In this document: positions 28,619 to 37,316 of the stretch, piece after piece | Position numbering within the stretch: position 1 is the first letter of the stretch | Layout: the number at the start of each line of letters is the position of its first letter | Source: Ga0077536 sp943370145 | Lineage (GTDB): Bacteria; Pseudomonadota; Gammaproteobacteria; Ga0077536 | Direction: 5' to 3' | DNA: 64,000 bases | Assembly (NCBI GenBank): GCA_943370145.1 | Contig: CALRPY020000014.1 | Coordinates: forward strand, 14,981 to 78,980 | Program-made: the position numbers and the translations under genes | Notes under the pieces: generated by a model | Database searches by the model: none | The model's input: the letters and a program-made list of their open reading frames with translations, nothing else | What the model was told of the DNA's origin: nothing

Positions 28619-30381
28619 AGGTCCGGTCCCACGACGATGTGCAGGCGCCACGGCTTGTCCTCGTCCGACATGCCGTTCGCAATGTCGATGCGCAGCGGCC
28701 CGATCGGCGACTGCCAGCGCAGCCCGGCACCGACGCTGTACTCGAACGGGTCCGACAGCGAGTCCACCGCGTTGCCGAAGTCGCTGAATACCGCGCCGCT
28801 CCAGGCCCCGCGGATCCCGTGCTCGAGTTCGAGGCTGCCAAGCGCGAGGTAGCGGCCACCGACGACCTTGCCATCCTCGTCGCGTGGCCCGAGCGCGCGG
28901 TAGTCGAAACCGCGGAGGCTGTTGTCGCCGCCGGCGAAAAAGCGTTGCGTGACCGGCAGCTTGTCGAAATCGGAGGTGGCCGTCGCGCCGAACTCCCCGC
29001 GTGCAATCACGCGACCCCTGCCGATTGCCTGGATGAACTTGCCGTCGATGCGCAGGCGCAGGAAAGAGATCCGCGACAGCAGCGACGACTGCGCACCGCG
29101 GACGTCGACGCCGAGCCGCAGTCCGCGGCGGGCGCGCATGCGGTCGTCGGCCCAGGTGCGGGACCAGCGCACCGACGGGATCAGCAGGCCCGTGGTCTCG
29201 ATGTCGTTGCCCACGTCGAAACGTTCCAGTTCGTAGTCGAGCGCCAGCGCTTCCTGCCAGCCGACGCGCGTCGTCAGGTGGGCGGCGCCGAGCTGGACGC
29301 GGGTGGTGTCGCTGACCTCGGTGTTCTCGTTCAGCACGCTGGTGGTGAAGGAAAGCGTGTCGATGTCGGGCCGCTGCAGGGGGATGCCGTAGCTGCCGGA
29401 CAGACTGCTCGACACCGGCGAGATGCGCAGGTCGCTGTCGAAACGGTGGCCGCGCTCGTTGACGAAGGGGCGCTGCCAGGCCGCGCGCCCGCGCGGGCCC
29501 GTGTCCGTGCCATAGCCGAGCCCGAACGAGTAACGATGCGGCTTGCGCGGCTCGAGCGTGACCTCGATCGGTACCTCGTCGTGCCGGGCGAGCGCCGGCC
29601 GCGGCTCGACGGTGACGCTGGAGAAATAGTTGCTGTTGGCGAGCTTGTCCTGCAGTTCGAGCAGATCCTCGGCGCGGTACGGCGCACCGGCCTCGAAGCG
29701 CACGAAGCGCGCCAGGAAATCGCGTGCGAGCGACGTGTCGGGCCACTGCATGGGTCCGAAGCGGTGGCGCCGCCCGCTCTCGATCGCGAGCGAAATGCGT
29801 GCGCTGCGCCGCGCCGGGTCAACGGTGACCTCGCTGGCGGTGAACTGAGCGTCGAAATAACCCCGGTCCGCGAGCAGGCGTTCGAGTTCGAGCTTGCCGG
29901 CTTCGTGCGCCGCGTGTTTCAGCACGTCGCCGGGTTGTAGCGGAAAGCGTGCGGCACTGTCCGCGAAGGCCGGATCGGCTCGCGCATCACCGCTGATGGC
30001 GATATCGAGGGCGGTGATCCGTACGGGGTCGCCACGGTCGATGCGATAGGTCGCATGCCACGACGTGCCAGCCTGCGCCAGGTTCGGGACGACGGTGGCA
30101 CCGTAGTAGCCCAGGGCTTCCAGCCCGGCGTTGAGCGTCGCCGGCGCGCGGCGATACAGGGCGCGAATTCGCCCGGGCGTGAGCTTGTCGGTCTTCTCGC
30201 CCTGGGTCGCCTCCAGATGGCGCGTCAGCTGGCGGCGCAGCGCGCCCTTCACGCCCTCGAGTTCGAAGCCGTAGCTGTCAGCGCGGGCGGCGACGGTCGC
30301 GCAGGCGGCCACCAGCAGCGCCGTCGTGCGCACGAGCGCCCGGCGCAGCGGGTCGCGGCGCGTCGCCGGGATTCGCATCAT
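28615..30381 (-). CDS. tamA: Outer-membrane assembly factor TamA (Omp85 family)
   Basis: Starts at ATG 30381 (MMRIPATRRD) and encodes 588 residues, close to the usual ~577. It has a signal peptide ending near ATVAARAD, then POTRA-like repeats (FELEGVKGALRRQLTRHL; IEVTLEPRKPHRYSFGLGYG) and an Omp85 barrel with RFFAGGDNSLRGFDYRALGP, the conserved RG loop, and a final strand PIGPLRIDIANGM. It forms an operon with tamB. The 274-base spacer upstream separates it from the divergent SelW-like gene. Confidence 0.93.
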   Translation of the reverse strand: MMRIPATRRDPLRRALVRTTALLVAACATVAARADSYGFELEGVKGALRRQLTRHLEATQGEKTDKLTPGRIRALYRRAPATLNAGLEALGYYGATVVPNLAQAGTSWHATYRIDRGDPVRITALDIAISGDARADPAFADSAARFPLQPGDVLKHAAHEAGKLELERLLADRGYFDAQFTASEVTVDPARRSARISLAIESGRRHRFGPMQWPDTSLARDFLARFVRFEAGAPYRAEDLLELQDKLANSNYFSSVTVEPRPALARHDEVPIEVTLEPRKPHRYSFGLGYGTDTGPRGRAAWQRPFVNERGHRFDSDLRISPVSSSLSGSYGIPLQRPDIDTLSFTTSVLNENTEVSDTTRVQLGAAHLTTRVGWQEALALDYELERFDVGNDIETTGLLIPSVRWSRTWADDRMRARRGLRLGVDVRGAQSSLLSRISFLRLRIDGKFIQAIGRGRVIARGEFGATATSDFDKLPVTQRFFAGGDNSLRGFDYRALGPRDEDGKVVGGRYLALGSLELEHGIRGAWSGAVFSDFGNAVDSLSDPFEYSVGAGLRWQSPIGPLRIDIANGMSDEDKPWRLHIVVGPDL

Positions 30382-30615
30382 CGGCTGTCGGGCGAGGGCG
30401 GCGCCAGGCCTGTGGTGTGTCGCAAGTCGTGCATGTCGAATCAGCAGCGGTGCGCGAGGCGGCGGCGAAGGCCGCACGTCGCACCCGGGGTTTCGCGCGA
30501 ACCAGCCGGCGCGCAGAATAGCGCAGGCTACCCGCTGCGCGGGACCGGTGCCATCGATCCACCGCTGTGATTCGATCTTTGTCCGCCCCCCAATCCGGAC
30601 GTCCGGCAACGCTCG

Positions 30616-30621
30616 TATAAT
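30616..30621 (+). promoter_or_regulatory. Candidate -10 box (TATAAT) for the SelW-like gene
   Basis: A perfect TATAAT sits 35 bases before the ATG at 30656. The matching -35 position (about 30593-30598, ATCCGG) is poor, so activation or an extended element may be needed. It is the only consensus -10 noticed in this spacer. Confidence 0.45.
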
Positions 30622-30655
30622 CAACGGGAAAACAACCCGTTTGGGAGTCCGTCAG

Positions 30656-30877
30656 ATGAGCATCGAGATCGAATATTGCGTGATGTGAAGCTACAAATCG
30701 CATGCCCTCCGTGCGAGGGACCGATTGCTGCGCCAGGGACAGCGCGACGTGCGGCTGGTCGAGGGAGGTCGCGGTATCTTCGAAATCCGCGACGCGGGGC
30801 AGGTGTTGTACTCGAAACAGCAGACCGGGCGCTTTCCGACCGACGCGGAAGTCGACGCGCTCCTGCCGCAGGCGTGA
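30656..30877 (+). CDS. SelW/Rdx-family selenoprotein with in-frame UGA (Sec11)
   Basis: Reading from ATG 30656, codon 11 is TGA (30686-30688); decoding it as selenocysteine gives a 73-residue protein ending at 30877. Residues 7-14 are Y-C-V-M-U-S-Y-K, the CxxU redox motif of SelW, whose eukaryotic members read YCGAU-GYK. After the UGA the frame keeps family features: GIFEIRDAGQVLYSKQQTG matches the beta-strand and SK(K) region of SelW, and PTDAEVDALLPQA the C-terminal helix. GGGAG lies about 7 bases upstream of the ATG. A hairpin follows the UGA at the expected distance. It is probably a thioredoxin-fold thiol/selenol protein. Standard gene callers would end it at 30688. No selA, selB or tRNA-Sec is in the window. 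Confidence 0.82.
30696..30726 (+). promoter_or_regulatory. Candidate bacterial SECIS hairpin
   Basis: Starting 7 bases after the UGA: lower stem AATCG (30696-30700) with CGATT (30722-30726), internal bulge, then upper stem CCCTC (30705-30709) with GAGGG (30715-30719) and loop CGTGC. A G within the first two loop bases and this distance from UGA fit the described bacterial SECIS consensus. The fold is by eye. Confidence 0.6.
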
Positions 30878-30932
30878 GCGCAGTGCGTGGGCGCGCCCCG
30901 GCAGCCCTGTCCGCGTGCGGGCAGTGACGAAA

Positions 30933-31418
30933 ATGCTGCTGCTTGCGGTCGGCATCGTCGTCGTCGGCGCCATGGTGTTGCTCATCGCCGGCCGGTTGGG
31001 CTGGCTCGCGGGCACACCGCCTGTCGACCTCGGGGTGCGCGATGGGCGGCTGAAGCCGCCGTCGGCGACACGCAACAGCGTCAGCAGCCAGGCCTCGCTG
31101 TATCCCGCGGCTCCCCAGCGCAAATATGCGGAGATTGCGCCCCTGCGCTGCGAGGGGGACCCGGTGTCGGCGATGGTCCGCCTGGTCAAGGTGCTCGGCA
31201 CGCTGCCGGGCGCGACAATTGTCGAGGCGCGGCCCGATTACCTCTACGCGCAGTTCACGACGCGCTGGTTGCGCTTCGTCGACGACGTCGAGTTCATGGC
31301 GGCGCCGGACGAGGGCGTCATCCACCTGCGCTCGGCATCACGCGTCGGGCGCGAGGATCTCGGCACCAACCGGCGACGCATCGAGGCGATACGCGCCGCC
31401 TGCGGGGACCTGCGCTAG
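30933..31418 (+). CDS. DUF1499 domain-containing protein
   Basis: Starts at ATG 30933 (a GTG at 30924 is possible) and encodes 161 residues. One N-terminal membrane helix (MLLLAVGIVVVGAMVLLIAG) is followed by a soluble part with PPVDLGVRDGRLKPPSATRNSVSSQ, IVEARPDYLYAQFTTRWLRFVDDVEF and VIHLRSASRVGREDLGTNRRRIEAIR, the DUF1499 core. It lies 55 bases after the SelW-like gene and may be co-transcribed. Function unknown. Confidence 0.85.
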   Translation: MLLLAVGIVVVGAMVLLIAGRLGWLAGTPPVDLGVRDGRLKPPSATRNSVSSQASLYPAAPQRKYAEIAPLRCEGDPVSAMVRLVKVLGTLPGATIVEARPDYLYAQFTTRWLRFVDDVEFMAAPDEGVIHLRSASRVGREDLGTNRRRIEAIRAACGDLR

Positions 31419-31487
31419 GATCCTGCGCATGACTGACGTGCGTTCGATGCACCCGCCTCCGCCGGCGTCGCGCGCATGGGGCATGCC

Positions 31488-32033
31488 ATGAACGACCAGG
31501 AACCGGGCGTCGAACTGATCCGCGCCATCGCCTTCGCCAAGGGCAAGCACCGCGACCAGCGGCGCAAGGGCCGGGCCGCCTCGCCCTACATCAATCACCC
31601 GATAGCGCTCGCGCGCGTGCTCGCCGTCGAGGCCGACATCCGCGACCCGCTGGTGCTGTCGTCCGCCATCCTCCACGACACGATTGAGGATACCGAGACC
31701 ACTGCGGCCGAGCTCGCAAGCGAATTCGGTCCCGAGGTCAGTTCCGTCGTGCTCGAGGTCTCCGACGACAAGACGCTCGAGAAGCATGTCCGCAAGCAAC
31801 TGCAGATCGAGCACGCCCCGCACGCCTCGCGGGCCGCCAAGCTCGTGAAGCTCGCCGACAAGATCTGCAACCTGCGCGACATCCTCGAAGACCCGCCGCC
31901 CGACTGGTCGCTGGCGCGCAAGCTCGAATATTTCGACTGGGCGGTGCGGGTGATCGACGGCCTGCGCGGCGTGCATCCCCGCCTCGAGGCACTGTTCGAC
32001 GCAGTCTACGCGCGCAAATCCGAGCTGGGCTGA
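31488..32033 (+). CDS. HD-domain protein, MESH1-like (p)ppGpp hydrolase family
   Basis: About 181 residues (an in-frame ATG at 31476 adds four). It carries the HD-type metal site ILHDTIEDTE (His63-Asp64), preceded by YINHPIALARVL and followed by KLVKLADKICNLRDI, the same pattern as the hydrolase domain of RelA/SpoT and small alarmone hydrolases. No synthetase or regulatory domain is attached. It probably hydrolyses (p)ppGpp or related nucleotides (some members act on NADPH). Fold assignment is strong; substrate is inferred. Confidence 0.8.
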   Translation: MNDQEPGVELIRAIAFAKGKHRDQRRKGRAASPYINHPIALARVLAVEADIRDPLVLSSAILHDTIEDTETTAAELASEFGPEVSSVVLEVSDDKTLEKHVRKQLQIEHAPHASRAAKLVKLADKICNLRDILEDPPPDWSLARKLEYFDWAVRVIDGLRGVHPRLEALFDAVYARKSELG

Positions 32034-32172
32034 CGCGCCACCGCGCGCCGCCCCCGTTTGAGGGATGGCGCACCGGGGGTTGGAAGCCCCAAAGTCCGCG
32101 TGGGCCATGCGGCCCGTCACCGCATTCCGGTGCGCGTCGGCAAAGCACCCCGATCTTCATGGAGAGTTCCCA

Positions 32173-32937
32173 ATGTCCGCCATGCTCGAAGGCAAAGTCA
32201 TCCTGGTCACCGGTGGCAGCACCGGCATCGGCCGCGCCACATCCACCATCCTCGCGCGCGAGGGCGCCAGGGTCGTCATTGCCGATCTGCAGGATGCGGA
32301 GGGTGAAAAGACCGTCGAATTGGTCAAGGCCGCGGGTGGTCACGCCGAATACCACCACGTCGACGTTGGCAGCGTCGAGCAGGTCAGCGCGCTGGTCGCA
32401 GGTATCGCGAAGGACCACGGCCGTCTCGACGGTGCGTTCAACAATGCGGGTATCGAAGGTCCCACCGCGAAAATCTTCGATTACTCGCTCGACGAGTGGC
32501 AGCGGGTGCTGCAGGTCAACCTGACCGGTGTGTTCATCTGCATGAAGTGCGAAATCGAGCAGATGAAGAAGCAGAACGGGGGCGGCTCGATCGTCAGCAC
32601 CGCGTCCGCCGCCGGCCTCATCGGCATCCCGGGCGCGAGCGCCTACAACTCCGCCAAGCACGGTGTCGTCGGCCTGACCAAGACCGCGGCGCTCGAGTAC
32701 GCGAGCCGCAACATCCGCTTCAACGCGGTGTGCCCGGGTTTCATCGAAACGCCGATGCTGAACCGCGTGACCGAGGCGAGCGTGAAAATCCGCGACTCCC
32801 TGATTTCGACGGTGCCGATGAAGCGTGTCGCGCAGCCGTCCGAAATCGGCGAGGCCGTCGCGTGGCTGCTGTCCGATCGCTCGAGTTACGTCACCGGCGT
32901 GGCGCTGCCGGTGGACGGCGGCTGGGTCGCGCAATAG
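32173..32937 (+). CDS. Short-chain dehydrogenase/reductase (classical SDR)
   Basis: Starts at ATG 32173 with GGAGAG upstream; 254 residues. It has the NAD(P) motif TGGSTGIGR, the NNAG motif (FNNAGIEG), catalytic Ser in STASAAG, and the Tyr158-x3-Lys162 pair in SAYNSAKHG. Asp after the second strand (VVIADLQ) favours NAD(H). It ends VDGGWVAQ. A second SDR at 50376 has the same length, with Tyr/Lys at identical positions, so the two look like paralogues. Substrate unknown; the wider region suggests catabolism. Confidence 0.92.
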   Translation: MSAMLEGKVILVTGGSTGIGRATSTILAREGARVVIADLQDAEGEKTVELVKAAGGHAEYHHVDVGSVEQVSALVAGIAKDHGRLDGAFNNAGIEGPTAKIFDYSLDEWQRVLQVNLTGVFICMKCEIEQMKKQNGGGSIVSTASAAGLIGIPGASAYNSAKHGVVGLTKTAALEYASRNIRFNAVCPGFIETPMLNRVTEASVKIRDSLISTVPMKRVAQPSEIGEAVAWLLSDRSSYVTGVALPVDGGWVAQ

Positions 32938-33011
32938 CCGCGCACGACGGTCCCCGCCGATGAGACCCCGGGTCGGGCCCTGCCGGGTCTGGCCCCGAGC
33001 CCGCGTCCGGT

Positions 33012-33206
33012 TCAGTAGAGGCCTTCGCCCAGTTCCAGCAATTCGTCGCGCAGATCGCGCGCCACGTTGCCGGAAAGACGCAGCGCCACTTCCCGGCCGG
33101 CGCTGTCGATGAACATCAGGCGTACGCCCCGGTGCGCTTCATGACGGACGTCGACCAGCACGTCCATGATCTCGTCGTCGTGCGGCAACGGAAATACTGC
33201 GGCCAT
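33012..33206 (-). CDS. Small hypothetical protein, 64 residues
   Basis: Starts at ATG 33206. The sequence (MAAVFPLPHDDEIMDVLVD, then GVRLMFIDSAGREVALRLSG, ending LLELGEGLY) looks like a real compact alpha/beta protein, with alternating hydrophobic strands and an acidic C-terminal helix. I do not recognise a family. It sits alone between the SDR and the MBL gene. Confidence 0.5.
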   Translation of the reverse strand: MAAVFPLPHDDEIMDVLVDVRHEAHRGVRLMFIDSAGREVALRLSGNVARDLRDELLELGEGLY

Positions 33207-33434
33207 CGTCGTGCTCCATGCGGATGAGACGGCGCGCAGCTTAGGGGCCGAGTCTTTCGGTTTGATGTCAGGCCGCCCCGCCTGGTGACGCCGGCATGTG
33301 TACACGTGACCCGGTGCCTGCGACCGTGGGGCATGCCGGCACGGCGTCCGGGCCCCGTGACGATTGGCAGTGCACGTCGGGCGATGCCACACTGCGGATG
33401 ACGCAGCGCCGCATCACGGCGCGGGAGATTCCGG

Positions 33435-34214
33435 ATGACTCGCGCCAACCGACTCTGGCCCCTGCTGACCGCGACGATGCGCTACGAGAAAAGCGTCTCC
33501 ACCCGCGGCCGCGGCGCGGGGGTGTACATCGACGCGCCGATACTCGCCTACCTCATCGAGACACCGAACGGACGCATCCTCTACGACGTCGGCTGCGATT
33601 ACCGCAAGATTGCCGACCCGGCCGTGTGCGCTGCGCACTACGACGCGATGCGTCCGCGCTTCGAACCGCCCCTGATGGATGAGGCGCAGCGCATCCCGAG
33701 CTATCTGGCGGCGCTGGGCCTCACGCCGCGCGACATCGATCTCGTGTTCCTCGGTCACCTGCATTTCGATCACGCGGGTGGTCTGTGCGATCTGCCCGGC
33801 TGTGACGTGCACGTGCAGGCGGACGAACTGGCCGCCGCGCGCAGTGGCGACGATGGCGGCGTGTTCGCGGACGAGATCGCCGGTGCGGCGTCATGGACCG
33901 TCAGGCACGGTGAGTACCAGGTCGCGCCCGGCGTCGATGCGATTGCGAGCCCCGGTCACACCGCGGGTCACATGTCGCTGCTGATAGAGCGGTCGCGCGG
34001 GCGGCCGGTGATCCTGTGCGGCGACGCGGCGGACCTGACGGAGAATCTCACCGACGACGTCGCGCCCGGATACTGCTGGCAGGACAACGAGGCGCTCGCG
34101 CTGGACAGCATCGCCCGGCTTAAAGGTCTCGCGCGGATTACCAATGCCGAGCTCTGGCCGAACCACGACATGGCGTTCTTCCGCCGCCTGCCGCCGTTTC
34201 CGGCGTCGGCATAG
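33435..34214 (+). CDS. Metallo-beta-lactamase-fold hydrolase, AHL-lactonase-like
   Basis: A 259-residue protein with the dinuclear zinc motif GHLHFDHAGG (His108, His110, Asp112, His113), later SPGHTAGHMSLLIE and ILCGDAADL, and ELWPNHDM near the end. The opening with ILAYLIETPNGRILYDVGCDY resembles N-acyl homoserine lactonases of the AttM/AiiA type. Other lactones or esters are possible. The ATG has GGAGA upstream. No quorum-sensing gene is nearby, so the lactonase role is inference from family only. Confidence 0.8.
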   Translation: MTRANRLWPLLTATMRYEKSVSTRGRGAGVYIDAPILAYLIETPNGRILYDVGCDYRKIADPAVCAAHYDAMRPRFEPPLMDEAQRIPSYLAALGLTPRDIDLVFLGHLHFDHAGGLCDLPGCDVHVQADELAAARSGDDGGVFADEIAGAASWTVRHGEYQVAPGVDAIASPGHTAGHMSLLIERSRGRPVILCGDAADLTENLTDDVAPGYCWQDNEALALDSIARLKGLARITNAELWPNHDMAFFRRLPPFPASA

Positions 34215-34270
34215 GCGGGTCCATGGTGGCGCTGCCGCGACGGAGGCATATACCCACAACGACTTCGTCT

Positions 34271-34375
34271 GCTCCGTGCTCTCCGTGTCCTTGTTGCTCC
34301 GTGGTGAGACCAAACGCTCCTGCGCGACGGGACGCCGCCTTTTTTTACCACGGAGGGCACGGAGAGCACGGAGCA
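34271..34375. repeat. Inverted repeat of CACGGAG-type units (copy A)
   Basis: Left arm at 34271-34306 (CTCCGTGCTCTCCGTG and GTTGCTCCGTGGTG) and right arm at 34347-34375 (ACCACGGAGGGCACGGAG then AGCACGGAGCA) are near reverse complements flanking about 40 bases. The same unit recurs at 49921-50001 and 50171-50291. The spacer 34215-34504 holds nothing else that I recognise. Confidence 0.6.
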
Positions 34376-34504
34376 GGCAAGAGATGAGGCATGCGCCGCC
34401 GGCGCGGCAGTGCCCTGCAGTCGCCATGAGCCCACTCAATCCCTCTCGGTGTTCTCGGCGTTCCCGGTGGCTGACGCTCCGCTCGCAGCGGCTGGGCCCG
34501 ACGC

Positions 34505-35029
34505 TCAGAGCTTCATCCTGCGCACCGGCTCACGCCCATCCCAGCCTTTCGCCGCGTCCTCGACCATCAGGAACAGGTCCTTGAAGACCGCCGAGTTGTC
34601 CCACAGCTCGGTGTAGTGGCCGATGCTCGCCACCGTGTCGAAGTAGGTCAGCGGGGCGCCGCCCACGGTGCATTCAAAGGCGGCTTCCACGCCGCGCGCG
34701 CGATAGTCCGCACAGGCGGCCGCGTAGTCGACCGGCATCACGCCGAAGTGATGGACCCCCACCCGCCCCGCGTCCAGGAATTCCCGGTACACCGACGGCG
34801 CGTCGTTGTGCTGCTGGATGATCTCGATCTGCAGGTCGCCGCTGTTGCCGAGCGCGAGGCTCACGTCGACGTCCGATGGCTGGCCGCGATAGCGCTGGTC
34901 CTGCAGCGGGCAGTGTTCGAACAGGAAGAAGGGCCCGACCTTGAGGACACTGCTCCAGTAGTGCAGTGCGGCATCGAGGTCGCGCACGACATAGGCGAGC
35001 TGGCGGACGGTTTGCAGGGGCTGGGTCAT
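34505..35029 (-). CDS. VOC family (glyoxalase/bleomycin-resistance fold) protein
   Basis: Starts at ATG 35029; 174 residues. The start LRQLAYVVRDLDAALHYW-like segment (VRQLAYVVRDLDAALHYWSS) and GVHHFGVMPVDYAAACADYR mark the two beta-alpha-beta-beta-beta units, with metal-ligand candidates His in GVHHFG and Glu in YTELWDN. It resembles a glyoxalase- or methylmalonyl-CoA-epimerase-like enzyme of unknown substrate. It is divergent from the LLM oxidoreductase at 35213, and the two may share regulation. Confidence 0.82.
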   Translation of the reverse strand: MTQPLQTVRQLAYVVRDLDAALHYWSSVLKVGPFFLFEHCPLQDQRYRGQPSDVDVSLALGNSGDLQIEIIQQHNDAPSVYREFLDAGRVGVHHFGVMPVDYAAACADYRARGVEAAFECTVGGAPLTYFDTVASIGHYTELWDNSAVFKDLFLMVEDAAKGWDGREPVRRMKL

Positions 35030-35212
35030 GTTCGATACTCCGTGTGGGGTTGCACGGCTCGACACTAGCCCGACCCTGCAGCGGACGCCAGGTCCGGGCG
35101 CTCGCGGTGTCCTTGTGTTTTGCACGACCATTCTATAAACGTGGACACCGGGCGCCGCACGGCCGCAGCCGCTGACCACGCCACGACAACGCATCACCAG
35201 AGGGGGTTCCGC

Positions 35213-36193
35213 ATGCATCCACCGCGATTCGGCATGTTCCTGCTGCCGGACGACGTGAAGATCGCCATCGAGGCGGCCCGCCGCGCCGAGGGCGACGGTT
35301 TCTACTCGGTTTCGCTCAACGATCATTTCTACTCACCGTTCGGTGGCGCGCGCACGCCGCAGCTCGAGTGCTTCACCGCACTGACGGCGATGGCGATGGT
35401 GACGAAGCGCGTGAAGCTTGCGCCGGCCGTGGTCGCCGCCTCCTTCCGCTCGCCGGCGCTGCTCGCAAAGTGCGCGACCACCCTCGACCATGCCAGCGAT
35501 GGACGCCTGATCCTGGGGCTCGGCGCCGGCTGGCAGGTCAGCGAGTATGTCGCCCACGGCTATCCGTTCCCGCCGACTCCCCAACGCGTGGAGGAACTCG
35601 GCGAATGCGTGCAGATCCTGAAGGCGCTGTGGACCGAGGAAGCGCCGACCTACCAGGGCAAGCACTTCTCGATCACGGACGGCGGCAATAACCCGCGTCC
35701 GCTGCAGACACCCCATCCGCCGATCATGCTCGGCGGTTCCGCGCCCTCGCTGCTCAAGCTCGCCGCTGCCCACGCGCAGATCCTGAACATCATCCCGCCG
35801 ACGTCGAACGGCCAGCACTTCCCCGACGACCCGGTGGCAACGCTGCGCTTCGACATGCCGCGGATGAAATCGAAGATCGCCCAGCTCCACGACCTCATGC
35901 GCGGCGTCGGCCGCGATCCGGCCGAGATGGAACTCGGTGGCCTGCTGCTGCTCGGCATGTCGCGCAACGAGCACGACAGCGGGCTGCGCGACATGGCGAA
36001 GCAGCTGGGCTTCGACGACTACGAGTCCGCCCGCAGGTCGCCCGTCGCGCTGCTCGGCACGCCCTCGCAGCTGCGTGACACCCTTGCCGAGCGCATCGCG
36101 GACACCGGCGTGACCTACTACATGATGCTGGCCGCGAACGACGAGTCATGGGACCTGTTCGCGCGGGAAGTACTGCCGCACTTCGCCGGCTGA
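35213..36193 (+). CDS. LLM class flavin-dependent oxidoreductase
   Basis: Starts at ATG 35213 with AGGGGG upstream; 326 residues. The luciferase-like TIM barrel is marked by RFGMFLLPDDVKIAIEAARR, MVTKRVKLAPAVVAASFRSP, TLDHASDGRLILGLGAGWQ and PHPPIMLGGSAPSLLKLAA. The proteins of this family use FMN or F420. It resembles the single-subunit oxidoreductases often annotated as F420-dependent, but the cofactor cannot be decided. Substrate unknown. A GC-rich hairpin follows the stop. Confidence 0.9.
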   Translation: MHPPRFGMFLLPDDVKIAIEAARRAEGDGFYSVSLNDHFYSPFGGARTPQLECFTALTAMAMVTKRVKLAPAVVAASFRSPALLAKCATTLDHASDGRLILGLGAGWQVSEYVAHGYPFPPTPQRVEELGECVQILKALWTEEAPTYQGKHFSITDGGNNPRPLQTPHPPIMLGGSAPSLLKLAAAHAQILNIIPPTSNGQHFPDDPVATLRFDMPRMKSKIAQLHDLMRGVGRDPAEMELGGLLLLGMSRNEHDSGLRDMAKQLGFDDYESARRSPVALLGTPSQLRDTLAERIADTGVTYYMMLAANDESWDLFAREVLPHFAG

Positions 36194-36200
36194 AGCCGGG

Positions 36201-36224
36201 CCGGGCGCGGCCTGCCGCGCCCGG
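36201..36224 (+). terminator. GC-rich hairpin after the LLM oxidoreductase gene
   Basis: CCGGGCGCGG (36201-36210) pairs perfectly with 36215-36224 around a 4-base loop, 8 bases after the stop at 36193. There is no long T run, so it is a possible rather than certain terminator. Confidence 0.4.
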
Positions 36225-36260
36225 TTACACTGCCCGCCCCGCTACTTTCCGGACAGTCCG

Positions 36261-36812
36261 ATGGCCCTGAAGGCGACCGTATACAAGGCCGAACTGCAGC
36301 TGAGCGACATGGATCGCCATTACTACGCGACCCATGCACTGACGCTCGCGCGGCATCCCTCGGAAACCGACGAACGCCTGATGCTGCGCGTGCTCGCCTT
36401 CGCACTGCTCGCGTCGGACACGCTCGAATTCGGCCGCGGGCTGAGTACGCAGGACGAACCGGATCTCTGGCAGAAGGATCTCACCGGCGACATCGAACGC
36501 TGGATCGACCTCGGCCAGCCGGACGAACAGCGCATCCGTCGCGCCTGCGGCCGCGCGCGGGAGGTGGTGGTCGTCAACTACGGCGGACGCGCCGCCGATC
36601 TGTGGTGGGAGAAGAACGCGGCGGGGCTGTCCCGCCTCGACAACCTCGGCGTGATCGACATCGCGGCCGGAGAATGTGGCGCGCTCGCCGCCCTCGCGAA
36701 GCGCAACATGACGCTGCAGGCCCTGATCCAGGACGGGCAGGTGCAGTTCATCGGCGAGGACGGCAGCGTCGATCTCGCGCCGCGCTGGCGCCAGCGTCCC
36801 GCCGCGCACTGA
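36261..36812 (+). CDS. YaeQ family protein
   Basis: A 183-residue protein. MALKATVYKAELQLSDMDR, HALTLARHPSETDERLMLR, LSTQDEPDLWQKDLTGDIER and VVNYGGRAADLWWEK match the YaeQ family along its length. YaeQ has a nuclease-like (PD-(D/E)XK) fold of unknown biological role; the Glu/Asp/Gln residues in DEPDLWQKD are part of that pattern. It is a common gammaproteobacterial gene. The tandem repeats begin about 95 bases after its stop. Confidence 0.92.
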   Translation: MALKATVYKAELQLSDMDRHYYATHALTLARHPSETDERLMLRVLAFALLASDTLEFGRGLSTQDEPDLWQKDLTGDIERWIDLGQPDEQRIRRACGRAREVVVVNYGGRAADLWWEKNAAGLSRLDNLGVIDIAAGECGALAALAKRNMTLQALIQDGQVQFIGEDGSVDLAPRWRQRPAAH

Positions 36813-36921
36813 AGAATCCGGCGATCGTCGGCACCGCACAGGCAGCAGCATTGCGCGCCACCAGGGCATCCCTGTCCACGGATGAGTGAATATTCGCCTC
36901 TCCCGTCAGCGGGTGAGAGGG

Positions 36922-36960
36922 GAGAAAAGGTGTCAGATTTCAAATCTGACACCTTTTCTC
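36922..36960. repeat. REP-like palindrome, copy 1
   Basis: A perfect 19-bp inverted repeat around one C. The arm begins GAGAAAAGGTGTCAGATTT. First copy of six in the window; it lies in tandem unit 1. Confidence 0.9.
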
Positions 36961-37099
36961 GGGACACCTGTTCTCCGCTGCAGCGCTGGACCCAGTTGCT
37001 CGGTGGCGCATAAGCACCCGGACACTGGCACCGGCGTCCGAATGCGGCCAAGGCACAGCCCGCCCCGGGCGAGGCCAGCCGCGTCAGCGGGTGGGAGGG

Positions 37100-37138
37100 G
37101 AGAAAAGGTGTCAGATTTCAAATCTGACACCTTTTCTC
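37100..37138. repeat. REP-like palindrome, copy 2
   Basis: Identical to copy 1, with perfect 19-bp arms. It lies in tandem unit 2. Confidence 0.9.
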
Positions 37139-37277
37139 GGGACACCTGTTCTTCGCTGCAGCGCTGGACCCAGTTGTTCGGTGGCCCATAAGCACCCGGA
37201 CACTGGCACCGGCGTCCGAATGCGGCCAAGGCACAGCCCGCCCCGGGCGAGGCCGGCCGCGTCAGCGGGTGAGAGCG

Positions 37278-37316
37278 GAGAAAAGGTGTCCGATTTCAAA
37301 TCTGACACCTTTTCCC
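37278..37316. repeat. REP-like palindrome, copy 3 (slightly degenerate)
   Basis: As copy 1, but with a C in place of A in the left arm (GTGTCCGATTT) and CCC in place of CTC at the right end. It lies in tandem unit 3. Confidence 0.85.

Noticed and set aside
28619..29746. N-terminal extension of the TamB reading frame
   Set aside because: It lies over tamA in another frame. The signal anchor and the GTGA overlap fix the start at 28618.
30326..30688. A 120-codon frame ending at the UGA at 30688
   Set aside because: Its upstream part is antisense to tamA and only the last ten codons look real; the protein makes sense only when read through the UGA.
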